Shown here: positions 1-7,795 of the stretch, piece after piece | Position numbering within the stretch: position 1 is the stretch's first letter | Layout of the letters: each line of letters begins with the position of its first letter | Assembly (NCBI GenBank): GCA_020433835.1 | Contig: JAGRBY010000049.1 | Location: 1-21,163 of the forward strand | Length of the DNA stretch: 21,163 nucleotides | Reading direction: 5' to 3' | Source: Anaerolineae bacterium | Lineage (GTDB): Bacteria > Chloroflexota > Anaerolineae > 4572-78 > J111 | The notes under the pieces: generated by a model | The model's input: only the letters and a program-made list of their open reading frames with translations | The model's database searches: none | What the model was told of the DNA's origin: nothing | Program-made: the position numbers and the translations under genes

Positions 1-1350
1 GATCGCCGGATCGTCAGTCAACCGGCGAACATCGCTGCCGTCGCTGTTCATTACGTACAGATCCCAATTATCATCCGGGTTTGCCATGTAAACAATCTGC
101 TCGCCGGTCGGTGACCAATCGGGCGATTTAGCCAGGCGATCTTCTAAGATGACTTTGTAGCCGTTTTCGCTGGTGTCATAGAGGTGGCCGCTCCACAAGC
201 CGCAGTGGTTGCCAAATTTGTCGCAGCTTTCAAAGGCAAAGCGTTTGCCGTCGGGCGCAAACGTGGGTGATTGACCTTCGCGTAAGAGATTATCCTCGCG
301 AGAACCGTCGCCCCAGGTGGTGTACAGCCGCCAAATTCTATCGCTTTCGCGTTGGGAAGCGAATATGATGCGATTTTCTGTCGGCGACCAATCAGCTTGG
401 GCATCTTCCCAATATTTGGCCACAGGGTGTCTTTTTTCGCTTGAGAAATTGCTGGAAAGGATGGTGCGCGGATTTGATTTCTCTTCCCAGGTCCGTACCG
501 CTAGCGGATAGTCACTGTTTAAGTTGGGATGCAGTGCCGGTTCGGAAACATCAAGCAAAGCATAAGGGCGCAAATTTTCGCCGTTAGGGCTAATAAAATA
601 GGTCCGATACGCTTCAATACCGGGTGTCGTATCATACAGGGCGTAGGCGATAGTACCGCCCGGCAAAACGACTTCCTCATCTTCCATTTTGCGAGGCGTA
701 ACATAGTGTTGTTGGGGGGTGATTAGCGGATAGAAATCCTCTTGAAACTTTTTGTCTACGCCGTTTGTAGTGTTGTTGGAAATGATAACGCTATTTTGGG
801 TAGAGTTACTATCTGTAGACAGCGTAACTGTATCACCAAGAGAGTTCCGTCCGTCTGCTGGCTCGGCTGCCGCAAAGCTGTTATTTGTGGCTGTTTGGCT
901 GGCAGTGAGGATAGGCGTTACGAGCACCTGCACCGTAGCACTGCCGCTAGCCCCTGACTCCGTTGTGACCATATAAAATAGACCGGCACCGGGCACATAG
1001 CCTCGGATAACCACAAACGCGCCAAAAGCCAATGCCGCCATAAGGGCCATATTGCCGACAGCCCCCAGAACGCGCATCGGCGCGATCCAGTTGAGCCGAA
1101 ACCAGGCATTTGACGAGGTGCTATACAGCTCATTTTTTACCTTTTGTTGAAGCCGGGGTGGAGGCGAGGGTTGGCCTAACGTTACGCGTAATACCGGCCC
1201 CAACTCTCGCCGTAACCGTTTGGTTTCGTACAGCCGCTCAACGCAGACCGGGCATTCTTGTAAATGCTGTTCCACCCGAGCCAAGGTTTTGGCGGAAAGT
1301 TGGTTGTCAAGATAAGCCTCAAGCAGCTTATCAACGTGTCTAGTGGGCAT
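1..1350 (-). CDS. Anti-sigma factor with zinc-finger, membrane segment and TolB-like (PD40) propeller; 3' end beyond window
   Basis: An uninterrupted frame of 450 codons runs from ATG at 1350 to the left edge, so the gene is partial at its C terminus. The N terminus has the anti-sigma zinc-finger signature H29-x3-C33-x2-C36. A hydrophobic segment at about residues 94-114 should cross the membrane once, followed by a Ser/Thr-rich linker (about 130-200). From about 320 there are at least three PD40/TolB-like blades with the cores ADWSPTENRIIFAS, SPTFAPDGKRFAFES and SPDWSPTGEQIVYMA. The start overlaps the end of the sigma gene by 11 nt, with GAGG six bases upstream, which suggests translational coupling. 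By family knowledge the zinc-finger domain holds the sigma factor at the inner membrane face. Inference: the propeller is the external sensor. The exact role of the propeller is unknown. Confidence 0.85.
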   Translation of the reverse strand, partial: MPTRHVDKLLEAYLDNQLSAKTLARVEQHLQECPVCVERLYETKRLRRELGPVLRVTLGQPSPPPRLQQKVKNELYSTSSNAWFRLNWIAPMRVLGAVGNMALMAALAFGAFVVIRGYVPGAGLFYMVTTESGASGSATVQVLVTPILTASQTATNNSFAAAEPADGRNSLGDTVTLSTDSNSTQNSVIISNNTTNGVDKKFQEDFYPLITPQQHYVTPRKMEDEEVVLPGGTIAYALYDTTPGIEAYRTYFISPNGENLRPYALLDVSEPALHPNLNSDYPLAVRTWEEKSNPRTILSSNFSSEKRHPVAKYWEDAQADWSPTENRIIFASQRESDRIWRLYTTWGDGSREDNLLREGQSPTFAPDGKRFAFESCDKFGNHCGLWSGHLYDTSENGYKVILEDRLAKSPDWSPTGEQIVYMANPDDNWDLYVMNSDGSDVRRLTDDPAI

Positions 1351-1954
1351 TCTGCGCCTCGAGAATTTCAGGTGCTGAGAATCCCTGGGCTGTCAGCATT
1401 TCGGCCAAACGACGGCGGGCATTGTGTAGCCGTGAATAAACCGTGCCTTCCGGACATTCCAGTAAAACGGCCACTTCAACGGCCGGGAGTTCCATATAAT
1501 AATGCAATGTCACAACCTCTTTTAAAGGATCACTCAAGCTTTGAACGGCTTCCCACAACATACGCCGGTACTCGCTGCGCAGGGCACTGCTTTCCGGGCC
1601 GGGCCGGGCGTCGGGTAGGTCGGGGGCGTCATCCGTTTGGCGCAGCCAGGGGATGGTCAACAGCCGTTTTTTACGTAAATGACTACGGCAATAATTTAAG
1701 GCGATTTGATAGAGCCATGTGCCAAAACTGGCCTTACTTGAATCAAATCGGTGGCGGGCTTTGTAGGCCCGCAAAAATGTTTCTTGTACAACGTCTTCAG
1801 CTGCTTGCGTTTGCTGAAGCATCGCCCAACCTAATCGATATATCGATTGAGCGTGCAGGTTGTAAAGTTCGTCAAAGGCATCTTGATCGCCTTTTTGCCA
1901 TCGAGCGATAACAACATTTTCGTCGACTTCGTGAGCCACATCTTTGTTGTACAT
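1340..1954 (-). CDS. ECF-type RNA polymerase sigma-70 factor
   Basis: A 204-residue protein of normal ECF length. Sigma region 2 covers about residues 24-93 and includes the helix AAEDVVQETFLRAYKARHRF and the aromatic stretch FGTWLYQIALNYCRSHLRKK used in promoter melting. Region 4 covers about 130-187 (LSDPLKEVVTLHYYMELPAVEVAVLL and GTVYSRLHNARRRL), a helix-turn-helix for the -35 element. There is no region 1 or 3 and no extra C-terminal domain. An in-frame TAG lies a few codons upstream of the ATG, so the start is fixed, although no good ribosome binding site is seen. It directs RNA polymerase to a stress or envelope regulon and is probably held inactive by the overlapping downstream anti-sigma gene. 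Its regulon cannot be read from the window. Confidence 0.95.
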   Translation of the reverse strand: MYNKDVAHEVDENVVIARWQKGDQDAFDELYNLHAQSIYRLGWAMLQQTQAAEDVVQETFLRAYKARHRFDSSKASFGTWLYQIALNYCRSHLRKKRLLTIPWLRQTDDAPDLPDARPGPESSALRSEYRRMLWEAVQSLSDPLKEVVTLHYYMELPAVEVAVLLECPEGTVYSRLHNARRRLAEMLTAQGFSAPEILEAQNAH

Positions 1955-2338
1955 AGTTTTATACGCCGTCTACTAGGGATCCTTTAATTAGTTTGAAAAG
2001 ATATACAAAACTAAAACTTTTGCATATCTACTTACAGAACTATGATCCTATCATACCACACTTTGCTTAATCGTAGAGAAGCTTAAGCCCTTTTGAATCC
2101 AACGCCAAACCAACGATTAAGCCAACGCTCTGGTAATTTGGGGAAAGAGGTCATTTTCAAACAAAGGTGATTCGTAAGTATCGCGTATTATTTTATACGA
2201 AAATGGGCAAAATCCATAATTCGATGGTGAATGCGAGCGCTGTATATTTACATAAGTACAAAATCGCATAAAATATAGAAGAAAATGCTATTTTGTTGAT
2301 AATTGTAACTGTTCAGCCAATCGATGTGATAGTGAGTA

Positions 2339-2437
2339 GGCTAAGGCGAAGGCTGAGGCTAAGCAGACAAATTCAGGGTAAGCCACCACGCCCTCAAGAA
2401 ATCAGCGCGTTTTTCTTGTCTTTTTTCTTAGCCTCAG
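2339..2437. repeat. (GGCTRA)4 hexamer repeat with a distant inverted partner
   Basis: Four tandem hexamers, GGCTAA GGCGAA GGCTGA GGCTAA, occupy 2339-2362. CTGAGGCTAAG at 2353-2363 is matched exactly by its reverse complement CTTAGCCTCAG at 2427-2437, so the transcript could form an 11-bp stem with a 63-nt loop. There is no T-run, so it is not an obvious terminator. The function is unknown; it may be a remnant of a dispersed intergenic repeat. Confidence 0.6.
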
Positions 2438-2518
2438 TCTGATTTATGCCCAGTAGTCTTGTGGCTAAATAGTCACGATAAATTTTTGGATTTGTTTATC
2501 CTTGCAATGTGAATCGCT

Positions 2519-2525
2519 AGAAAGG
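2519..2525 (+). promoter_or_regulatory. Ribosome binding site deciding the hydrolase start
   Basis: AGAAAGG lies six bases before ATG 2532, which begins a hydrophobic signal peptide. The in-frame TTG at 2502 lacks a comparable site and would add ten residues before the signal peptide. Confidence 0.6.
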
Positions 2526-2531
2526 TTTGCT

Positions 2532-4607
2532 ATGACTCGATGTGTGCTCTCAGCCCTCTTTTTGATAATTTGGTTGATGGTTGGCCTGCTGGCTTGGCCG
2601 CAACCTACCTACGCCCAATCGCCCACCAGCGAGTCGGCGATGACCTTGGAGCACACCGAAGTTTTGTCAACCTCTGCGGCTATCGACACCAAGCCCGAAA
2701 CGTACGTTAAGGGCGTCTACATGACCTATTACGCAGCCGGCAGTGACGATTATCGCCGCCATATTTTCAATCTACTGGAAACCACCGAACTCAATGCCGT
2801 CGTTATCGATATTAAAGGCGATTTTGGGTTGATAAGCTACAGCAGCGATGTTATCACCGCCACGGCTATCGGGGCGAACGATGCGCCTTCCATTACCGAT
2901 TGGCCGGCTTTGATGCAAGATCTCAAAGCGCGCAATATTTACAGCATTGCCCGTATCGTAACCTTTAAGGATGATTATCTGGCCCGTGCCCACCCCGAAT
3001 GGGCGGTCAAGACTGCGGGCGGCCAACTTTGGCTCGATGGCGAAAGTCTCCCCTGGATGGAAGCCTTTCGGGAAGAGGTATGGGATTACAACATTGCTCT
3101 CGCCGTTGAAGCGGCCCAACGCGGTTTTGATGAGGTTCAGTTCGATTACGTCCGTTTTCCCACCGACGGCAACCTGAGCAGCATCAATTACTCGCAAGAT
3201 GTCGATGTAGCGGTGCGTACCGCCGCCATTTCCGGATTTTTGGCCAAGGCCCACGCCGCCTTAGAGCCTTACAATGTTAAATTAGCCGCCGATGTGTTTG
3301 GCTACACCACCTGGAACGAAGGTGATTTTGGCATCGGGCAAGACCTAACCAAAATCGCACCCCATCTCGATGTCCTGTCGCCGATGGTTTACCCTTCCAC
3401 CTATGGCTACGGCCTGCCGGGTTTACCGCAATATAACGATTTGATTATTGCCCATCCCTACGCCGTTGTCTACGAAAGTATGCTGCGAGCGATGGCTAAG
3501 GTTAAGCCGTTTAACCCCGATATTACGCTGCGCCCCTGGATTCAAGATTTCCCCGATTACGCTTTCGACCGGCGCACTTACACCCCCACTGAAATACGTG
3601 AGCAAATGTTCGGCGCGTATGATTCGGGCAGCGGTGGTTGGTTGCTGTGGGACCCGCGTGTGCAGTACACGGCTGAGGCGCTGGTCACCACATCGACGCT
3701 TTACCCACCCAATGAACAGGGCGAAGTCATGATCTTGCGCTACCAGGAATTTGGCGACACCGACGCGGAAAGCCAGCGCAGCCTTGAGGGTTTTCGTCGT
3801 GATCTGGGCCAACTGCGCGCCGCCGGATTTTATCCGGTCAATCTGCGCCACTTGGCGCTCGGCAGCTCTACATATGCGCAGGATATCGAACTGCTGGCCG
3901 ATGACGGCCCGCCTCCGTTTTATTCTGACGAGCTGTTATCTCAGCAGTTGAGCTACATTCCCGAAGGCAAACGTCCGATAGTGCTCACCTTCGACGGTTC
4001 TCACGAGAGCCAGTACCGGCTGTTGGCCGACGGGACGGTTGATCCTGACTCGGCTATGGGGGTGCTGCAAGCGTTTCATGATGATCATCCCGCCGATTGG
4101 CCTCTGCGTGCCACCTTTTTTGTTCAACCGAAAGCCGCTCAGACCGAGTACCAACTTTTCGGCCAACCGGAATTTGCCGCCCAAAAGCTTCAAACGTTGG
4201 TCGATGCCGGTATGGAAATTGGTTTATATTTGCCGGAACTATCAAAAGATAGCGCCAGCAGCCCTGCAAAAACACGGCGATTACTCAGCGGCGAAGCTGA
4301 TTTAGAGGAACTACTGCCCGATTACGAAATCGACTCGCTGGCGCTGACCACACTCGAGCATGTTCCCGCCGTAACGCTGCTGCAATATGGAGCCTATGAT
4401 GGACAGCACTATGACTACCAGCTTATAACCCTCGTCACCGACGAGGCCGCGCCATCGCCACGCTCCGGGCAATTCAGTCCGCACCGCATCCCCCGCATTA
4501 ACGTTACGGCCGATACGGTTGAAAACCAAATCGATTATTATGCTAATCATTCCCAGGATTATTTCGTTTCAGCTGGAATTATACCGCAAACCGTCTCTGC
4601 CAAATGA
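2532..4607 (+). CDS. Secreted DUF4015 putative glycoside hydrolase fused to a degenerate NodB-like deacetylase domain
   Basis: A 691-residue exported protein. I chose ATG 2532 over an upstream in-frame TTG (2502) because AGAAAGG at 2519-2525 is well spaced and the protein then begins with a good signal peptide ending near PTYAQ. Residues about 58-375 match the DUF4015 putative glycosyl hydrolase family: GVYMTYYAAG, NAVVIDIKGDFG, FDEVQFDYVRFP and GGWLLWDPR. A second domain (about 400-691) has the layout of a NodB/CE4 polysaccharide deacetylase: PIVLTFDGSHESQY (D488), LRATFFVQPK and GMEIGLYLPELS. The second Asp of the TFDD motif is Gly489, and the His pair of the HxxxH metal motif is absent, so this half is probably catalytically inactive, perhaps carbohydrate-binding. 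The substrate is unknown; cell-wall or exopolysaccharide glycan is an inference. It is monocistronic. Confidence 0.85.
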   Translation: MTRCVLSALFLIIWLMVGLLAWPQPTYAQSPTSESAMTLEHTEVLSTSAAIDTKPETYVKGVYMTYYAAGSDDYRRHIFNLLETTELNAVVIDIKGDFGLISYSSDVITATAIGANDAPSITDWPALMQDLKARNIYSIARIVTFKDDYLARAHPEWAVKTAGGQLWLDGESLPWMEAFREEVWDYNIALAVEAAQRGFDEVQFDYVRFPTDGNLSSINYSQDVDVAVRTAAISGFLAKAHAALEPYNVKLAADVFGYTTWNEGDFGIGQDLTKIAPHLDVLSPMVYPSTYGYGLPGLPQYNDLIIAHPYAVVYESMLRAMAKVKPFNPDITLRPWIQDFPDYAFDRRTYTPTEIREQMFGAYDSGSGGWLLWDPRVQYTAEALVTTSTLYPPNEQGEVMILRYQEFGDTDAESQRSLEGFRRDLGQLRAAGFYPVNLRHLALGSSTYAQDIELLADDGPPPFYSDELLSQQLSYIPEGKRPIVLTFDGSHESQYRLLADGTVDPDSAMGVLQAFHDDHPADWPLRATFFVQPKAAQTEYQLFGQPEFAAQKLQTLVDAGMEIGLYLPELSKDSASSPAKTRRLLSGEADLEELLPDYEIDSLALTTLEHVPAVTLLQYGAYDGQHYDYQLITLVTDEAAPSPRSGQFSPHRIPRINVTADTVENQIDYYANHSQDYFVSAGIIPQTVSAK

Positions 4608-4694
4608 CTATTCTCTTGGGTAAGTAACGCCTTGTTTTTGCCAAATTAGGCATCCCCCAAATTCAATTAAAAAGTTGTCATAAAATTACAAATT

Positions 4695-4718
4695 AAGACT
4701 CCCATTTTTGGGAGTCTT
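4695..4718 (+). terminator. Terminator-like hairpin after the hydrolase gene
   Basis: AAGACTCCC (4695-4703) and GGGAGTCTT (4710-4718) form a perfect 9-bp stem with a 6-nt ATTTTT loop, 87 bp after the stop codon. The T-tract after it on the plus strand is weak (ATGTTATAAT), so termination efficiency is uncertain. Confidence 0.6.
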
Positions 4719-4790
4719 ATGTTATAATCAACTTGACATATTAACTTTACATATTACAATTGGTCAAAAGAGTCTCTTGTTTCAAATATA

Positions 4791-4921
4791 CACTGTGTTT
4801 GCACTTTTTTAGAAACCAGGGTTTTAGCATTAAAAAGAAATAGCTTTTGCCCCAAAAGGTTATCAATTAGACATCAAAACCCTGGTTTCTTGTCGTAATC
4901 CTTTAAAGTGCAAACGTAGTG
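4791..4921. mobile_element. MITE-like non-coding element with terminal inverted repeats and flanking direct repeats
   Basis: The ends CACTGTGTTTGCACTTT (4791-4807) and AAAGTGCAAACGTAGTG (4905-4921) are inverted repeats of 17 bp with two mismatches. An inner perfect 15-bp inverted repeat, AGAAACCAGGGTTTT (4811-4825) with AAAACCCTGGTTTCT (4876-4890), lies inside. The direct repeat AAATATA flanks the element (4784-4790 and 4922-4928), consistent with a 7-bp target-site duplication; the next base C is also shared, so 8 bp is possible. The 131-bp element has no coding capacity. This is the expected build of a transposase-dependent miniature element, but the parent transposase is not in the window and the family is not identified. 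Confidence 0.75.
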
Positions 4922-5003
4922 AAATATACCAGGTAACCGTTAAAATCATGGTGAATCAAAAAAGTAACATACTAAGACTCAGTGACGAACCCATTTCCTC
5001 AGC

Positions 5004-5070
5004 GGGAGATTAGAGAGGGGAGATTAAGAGATTGATCGTCCGAACTCTCCCGATTGCTCTCTTCATCTCC
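5004..5070. repeat. Long imperfect hairpin built on GGGAGATTAGAG
   Basis: GGAGAT (5005-5010), AGAGAG (5012-5017) and GGGAGA (5018-5023) pair in register with ATCTCC (5065-5070), CTCTCT (5057-5062) and TCTCCC (5046-5051), giving 18 pairs with small bulges and a 22-nt loop. GGGAGATTAGAG at 5004-5015 recurs exactly, inverted, at 19439-19450. The hairpin lies about 100 bp before the lipoprotein start; it could be a leader structure or a dispersed repeat. Confidence 0.5.
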
Positions 5071-5158
5071 GTTTGGTCATAAATATTACGAACTTCGCCT
5101 ATTGCAGAAATTGAAATAATTAATGATGAAGCCTAAGCCTTTGTGATTAATTATTGTT

Positions 5159-5165
5159 GGAGGAG
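5159..5165 (+). promoter_or_regulatory. Strong ribosome binding site for the first lipoprotein
   Basis: GGAGGAG ends seven bases before ATG 5173. This favours that start over the in-frame GTG at 5143, which has no site and would put ten extra residues before the signal peptide. Confidence 0.7.
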
Positions 5166-5172
5166 TACATCA

Positions 5173-5595
5173 ATGCCAGGTAAACGACACATTTCATTTT
5201 ATATGTGGAGTATCGTCATACTCTTGTTGGCCTCGTTTGTTACAGCCTGTAGCTCCAACGAGCCTACGCGAGAACTGCCGGAGGGGATACGAACACAGCT
5301 TTTGGTTAAACCGCCGGAAACAGCCTTGCCGGTTGGCAGCCCGTTAACCGTCCGGTCGCAAACCGAAGCGGTTACGCCCGGTGTCTCGCATGTTGAGCTG
5401 TACGCGGTTCAACTCCCTTCAGGCGAACAAGATAAACTTATTCGTTCGGATGCGGCTCCTTTTGATCAAACTACATTTACAGCGGCCCAGCGCTTTACCC
5501 CCATCCAACCTGGCCATTATGTCATTAAGGTTGTGGGGTATAACCGGTCAGGTCAAAGCGCCGAGTCAGAATACATTAGTTTTGACGTAGAATAG
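5173..5595 (+). CDS. Small lipoprotein with one Ig-like domain
   Basis: A 140-residue protein with a type II signal peptide: basic start MPGKRH, hydrophobic core, and lipobox VTAC with the lipidated cysteine at residue 26. The mature part is a single beta-rich, Ig-like module (about residues 45-140) with the elements VGSPLTVRSQ, SHVELYAVQL, DKLIRSD and GHYVIKVVGYN. The same pattern appears near the N terminus of the next protein (GSPVQILS, SRVELSV, DQLIRAD, GAYTVTAAAYD) and outside the membrane in the FHA protein at 8155, so these proteins share a module. The stop codon is 9 nt from the next start, so the two are co-transcribed. It should sit on the outer face of the membrane. The specific function is unknown; a ligand-binding or assembly accessory role is an inference. 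Confidence 0.8.
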   Translation: MPGKRHISFYMWSIVILLLASFVTACSSNEPTRELPEGIRTQLLVKPPETALPVGSPLTVRSQTEAVTPGVSHVELYAVQLPSGEQDKLIRSDAAPFDQTTFTAAQRFTPIQPGHYVIKVVGYNRSGQSAESEYISFDVE

Positions 5596-5604
5596 AGGGA
5601 CACT

Positions 5605-7737
5605 ATGGCGGGATTACTTAAACGATTCAGGGTTGCGATTGCTGTTCTTTTGAGCATTTTGGCACTTATGGTGGTTATCAGCGCCTGTAACCAAATTCGC
5701 ATCGGCGGTTTTGGCGATAACAATGTCGATGAAGCGGCTACATCAAAAATTATAGCGCCGGTAGAAAGCGGAACCAATGAAGTTGCCCATGTCTTTGTGG
5801 GTAGCCCGGTGCAAATTTTAAGTACCCACGCTGTAGCAAATATATCGCGGGTGGAGCTGTCGGTTCAACCCGATGGCGGAGCGGATCAATTGATTCGTGC
5901 CGACGTACCGACCAACGGCACTATAACCCAAGGTTGGACCCCGGATGCGCCCGGCGCATATACGGTTACAGCGGCGGCTTACGATACCAATGGCACGCGC
6001 CAAACAGGGCTGTCCATTCGGGTTGAAGCCAGCTCGCCCGACGGCATTGTGGCTATCCCGCAAGGGGAATTTGCGGCGCAAACGGCAGCTTTTCAAGGTT
6101 CAACGCCAACGCCCACCGCCAATGTGATTATCGCCCGACCAACCGAAATACGAGCCACGCCCGTGGCCCAATCCGCCGGCAATGCCGCTTTTCAGGCACC
6201 GGATGCGGAAATTGTGGTGGTTGATAGTGAAGCTGCAACCACATTAATTTCCACAAAACCCGTGACCGTTACTTATCCTCCGCCACCTCCGGCTCCGGGT
6301 GTACCCTGGGGTCCAACCCAAGATCAACTGCCCTTAAAAATCCCCCCGGTTTGTGACGCCGCCGAGTTTGTCGCCGTATATGCCGATTCAACCGCGGTGA
6401 ATGCCAGTACCTACGAAGGCAGTGTCTCGAACCGGCGAGAATTTATCCCCGGACCGGATGATATTCCTAAGAAAGTGGCCGGGGGCACCATTGTGCACCG
6501 CGCCTGGAAACTGCGGAATATCGGCACCTGTACCTGGGGGCCAGGTTACGAGCTGGCTTTCTACGGTGGCCGCTCGATGGGTTCAGGTGGGGTAGCCTTT
6601 GAGTCAACATTCCCCTCAGACTTACGACCGCGCAACCAACTCATCGATACCAACCGTTTGATTTTGCCGGAAGGTAAGCCTAATCAGATTGCTGTTTTAG
6701 AAGTTTTACTTAACGTTCCCTCTTACCCCGGCATTCACCAGAGTTACTGGCGTATGCGTAATCCCCAAGGTGTTTATTTTGGGCCGATTATTGGGGTTAC
6801 AATGGATGTCGTGCGAGATTGTAACCAGCCTGAGTTAGGGGTTAGCAATCGTATTTACGGAGCACCATCGGTCACCTTTAGAATACTGGGGGTTGACGGC
6901 AATTTGGTAGGCGATGACGAAGGTACTCCCGGCTCGGGGCCATTACCCGCTACCGTTGGGCAGTTGCTGAACATAGATTGGAATGTTTTTAATATTACCA
7001 GTTTCCAACTTATTATTGAGAACCCAACCGGCGATATTGAAGTAATTACTACGACTGACCCACGTGATCGGGCCAACTTTACGCCAACGATTGTGGGTGA
7101 TTACATCCTGACCTTATTTGCCGAAAACGGGGCTTGCTACATTGAACAACAAATTATTGTGCGAGTTAGCCCACCTACGGATGAGCAATTTGTCCTGCAA
7201 GCAACGTTTAATACCAACGCCCCGATCTCGGCTTTGGCCGGAAATATAGGATTTTCGTCTTCGGTGGCTCCCGGCAGTGCAAAGGTGGAGTATGAATATT
7301 TTGAAGATAGCGCCTCGGTGCAAACGGCGGTAACCGTGGAAAGCTACGAGGCCAATTGGGTGGCTCCGAGTCCCTGTCCCATTATAACCAGCATCAATTG
7401 TGGGGGAGGCTATTATACAGCCTGGCAGCGAACAAATAACCTGCCTCTTGAGATTGAGGGGGCCTCAGCCAGCGGCTCAGCCACAATTGCGACATCACAA
7501 TTTGCCAGCGGCGGACTGCCGGATGAGATTGAAGCAGAATCAGGTTCGCAACAGCCGTTGTCTATTGCTGTTCCGCCGCCGGGCTGTCGAGGGATGAGTA
7601 CGTCCAACAAACTTTACGGCGTTAAGTACATTGGCACTACAACCGACTCGAACCGGAACATTGTCTCCGACAATGTGACATTTTTGTGTGCAGCGAGTGG
7701 TTTTGTACCCAACGATACGGTTCCCCAAATACCATAA
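5605..7737 (+). CDS. Large lipoprotein with Ig-like and NBR1-like Ig domains
   Basis: A 710-residue lipoprotein with lipobox ISAC and the modified cysteine at residue 28. A bacterial Ig-like module (about 55-142) resembles the upstream lipoprotein. A low-complexity Pro/Ala/Thr linker follows (about 160-245). Residues about 250-407 match the NBR1-like Ig fold: AWKLRNIGTCTWGPGYELAF, a long polar loop, VPSYPGIHQSYWRMRN and VYFGPIIGVTMDVV. A further Ig/PKD-like module (about 410-527) contains DWNVFNITSFQLIIENPTG and GDYILTLFAENGACY. The C-terminal third is beta-rich with several cysteines (CPIITSINCGGGYYTAW, PGCRG, LCAASG) that could form disulfides. AGAGGGA lies just before the ATG and overlaps the end of the upstream gene, so the genes are coupled. 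It probably binds a protein or glycan in the envelope; no enzymatic motif is visible. Confidence 0.8.
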   Translation: MAGLLKRFRVAIAVLLSILALMVVISACNQIRIGGFGDNNVDEAATSKIIAPVESGTNEVAHVFVGSPVQILSTHAVANISRVELSVQPDGGADQLIRADVPTNGTITQGWTPDAPGAYTVTAAAYDTNGTRQTGLSIRVEASSPDGIVAIPQGEFAAQTAAFQGSTPTPTANVIIARPTEIRATPVAQSAGNAAFQAPDAEIVVVDSEAATTLISTKPVTVTYPPPPPAPGVPWGPTQDQLPLKIPPVCDAAEFVAVYADSTAVNASTYEGSVSNRREFIPGPDDIPKKVAGGTIVHRAWKLRNIGTCTWGPGYELAFYGGRSMGSGGVAFESTFPSDLRPRNQLIDTNRLILPEGKPNQIAVLEVLLNVPSYPGIHQSYWRMRNPQGVYFGPIIGVTMDVVRDCNQPELGVSNRIYGAPSVTFRILGVDGNLVGDDEGTPGSGPLPATVGQLLNIDWNVFNITSFQLIIENPTGDIEVITTTDPRDRANFTPTIVGDYILTLFAENGACYIEQQIIVRVSPPTDEQFVLQATFNTNAPISALAGNIGFSSSVAPGSAKVEYEYFEDSASVQTAVTVESYEANWVAPSPCPIITSINCGGGYYTAWQRTNNLPLEIEGASASGSATIATSQFASGGLPDEIEAESGSQQPLSIAVPPPGCRGMSTSNKLYGVKYIGTTTDSNRNIVSDNVTFLCAASGFVPNDTVPQIP

Positions 7738-7757
7738 GCCTTTTGAATTATCGTGAT

Positions 7758-7795
7758 AAAAAGAGCAACCTTCACGTTCAAGTGTTGCTCTTTTT
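7758..7795 (+). terminator. Rho-independent terminator of the lipoprotein operon
   Basis: AAAAAGAGCAAC (7758-7769) and GTTGCTCTTTTT (7784-7795) form a perfect 12-bp stem with a 14-nt loop, ending in a T-run, 20 bp after the stop codon of the large lipoprotein. Confidence 0.85.

Larger units (their letters stand above)
1955..2531. other. Gene-free divergent intergenic region
   Basis: This AT-rich 577-bp spacer separates the leftward sigma operon from the rightward hydrolase gene, so promoters for both should lie here, but I could not identify convincing -35/-10 pairs. No plausible coding frame is visible. It holds a small hairpin (CGTAT 2184-2188 with ATACG 2195-2199) and the hexamer repeat at 2339-2362 with its inverted partner at 2427-2437, listed separately. 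Confidence 0.7.
4608..5172. other. Gene-free spacer containing a hairpin, a MITE-like element and a long imperfect palindrome
   Basis: This 565-bp AT-rich stretch between the hydrolase and the lipoprotein operon has no credible coding frame. In order it contains a terminator-like hairpin (4695-4718), an inverted-repeat element with flanking direct repeats (4791-4921) and a purine/pyrimidine-rich hairpin (5004-5070). Then come AT-rich DNA and the lipoprotein ribosome binding site. I see no clear sigma-70 promoter. Confidence 0.7.

Noticed and set aside
1264..1911. 215-codon plus-strand open frame over the sigma gene
   Set aside because: It is antisense to a clear ECF sigma factor, shows no family pattern and has no ribosome binding site.
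2772..3254. 160-codon minus-strand frame
   Set aside because: Lies fully inside the hydrolase gene on the other strand, with no recognisable features.
4720..4750. Possible promoter TATAAT near 4723 with downstream TTGACA at 4733
   Set aside because: The -10-like box lies upstream of the -35-like box, so the order is wrong for a plus-strand promoter, and TTGACA at 4733 has no well-placed -10 box.
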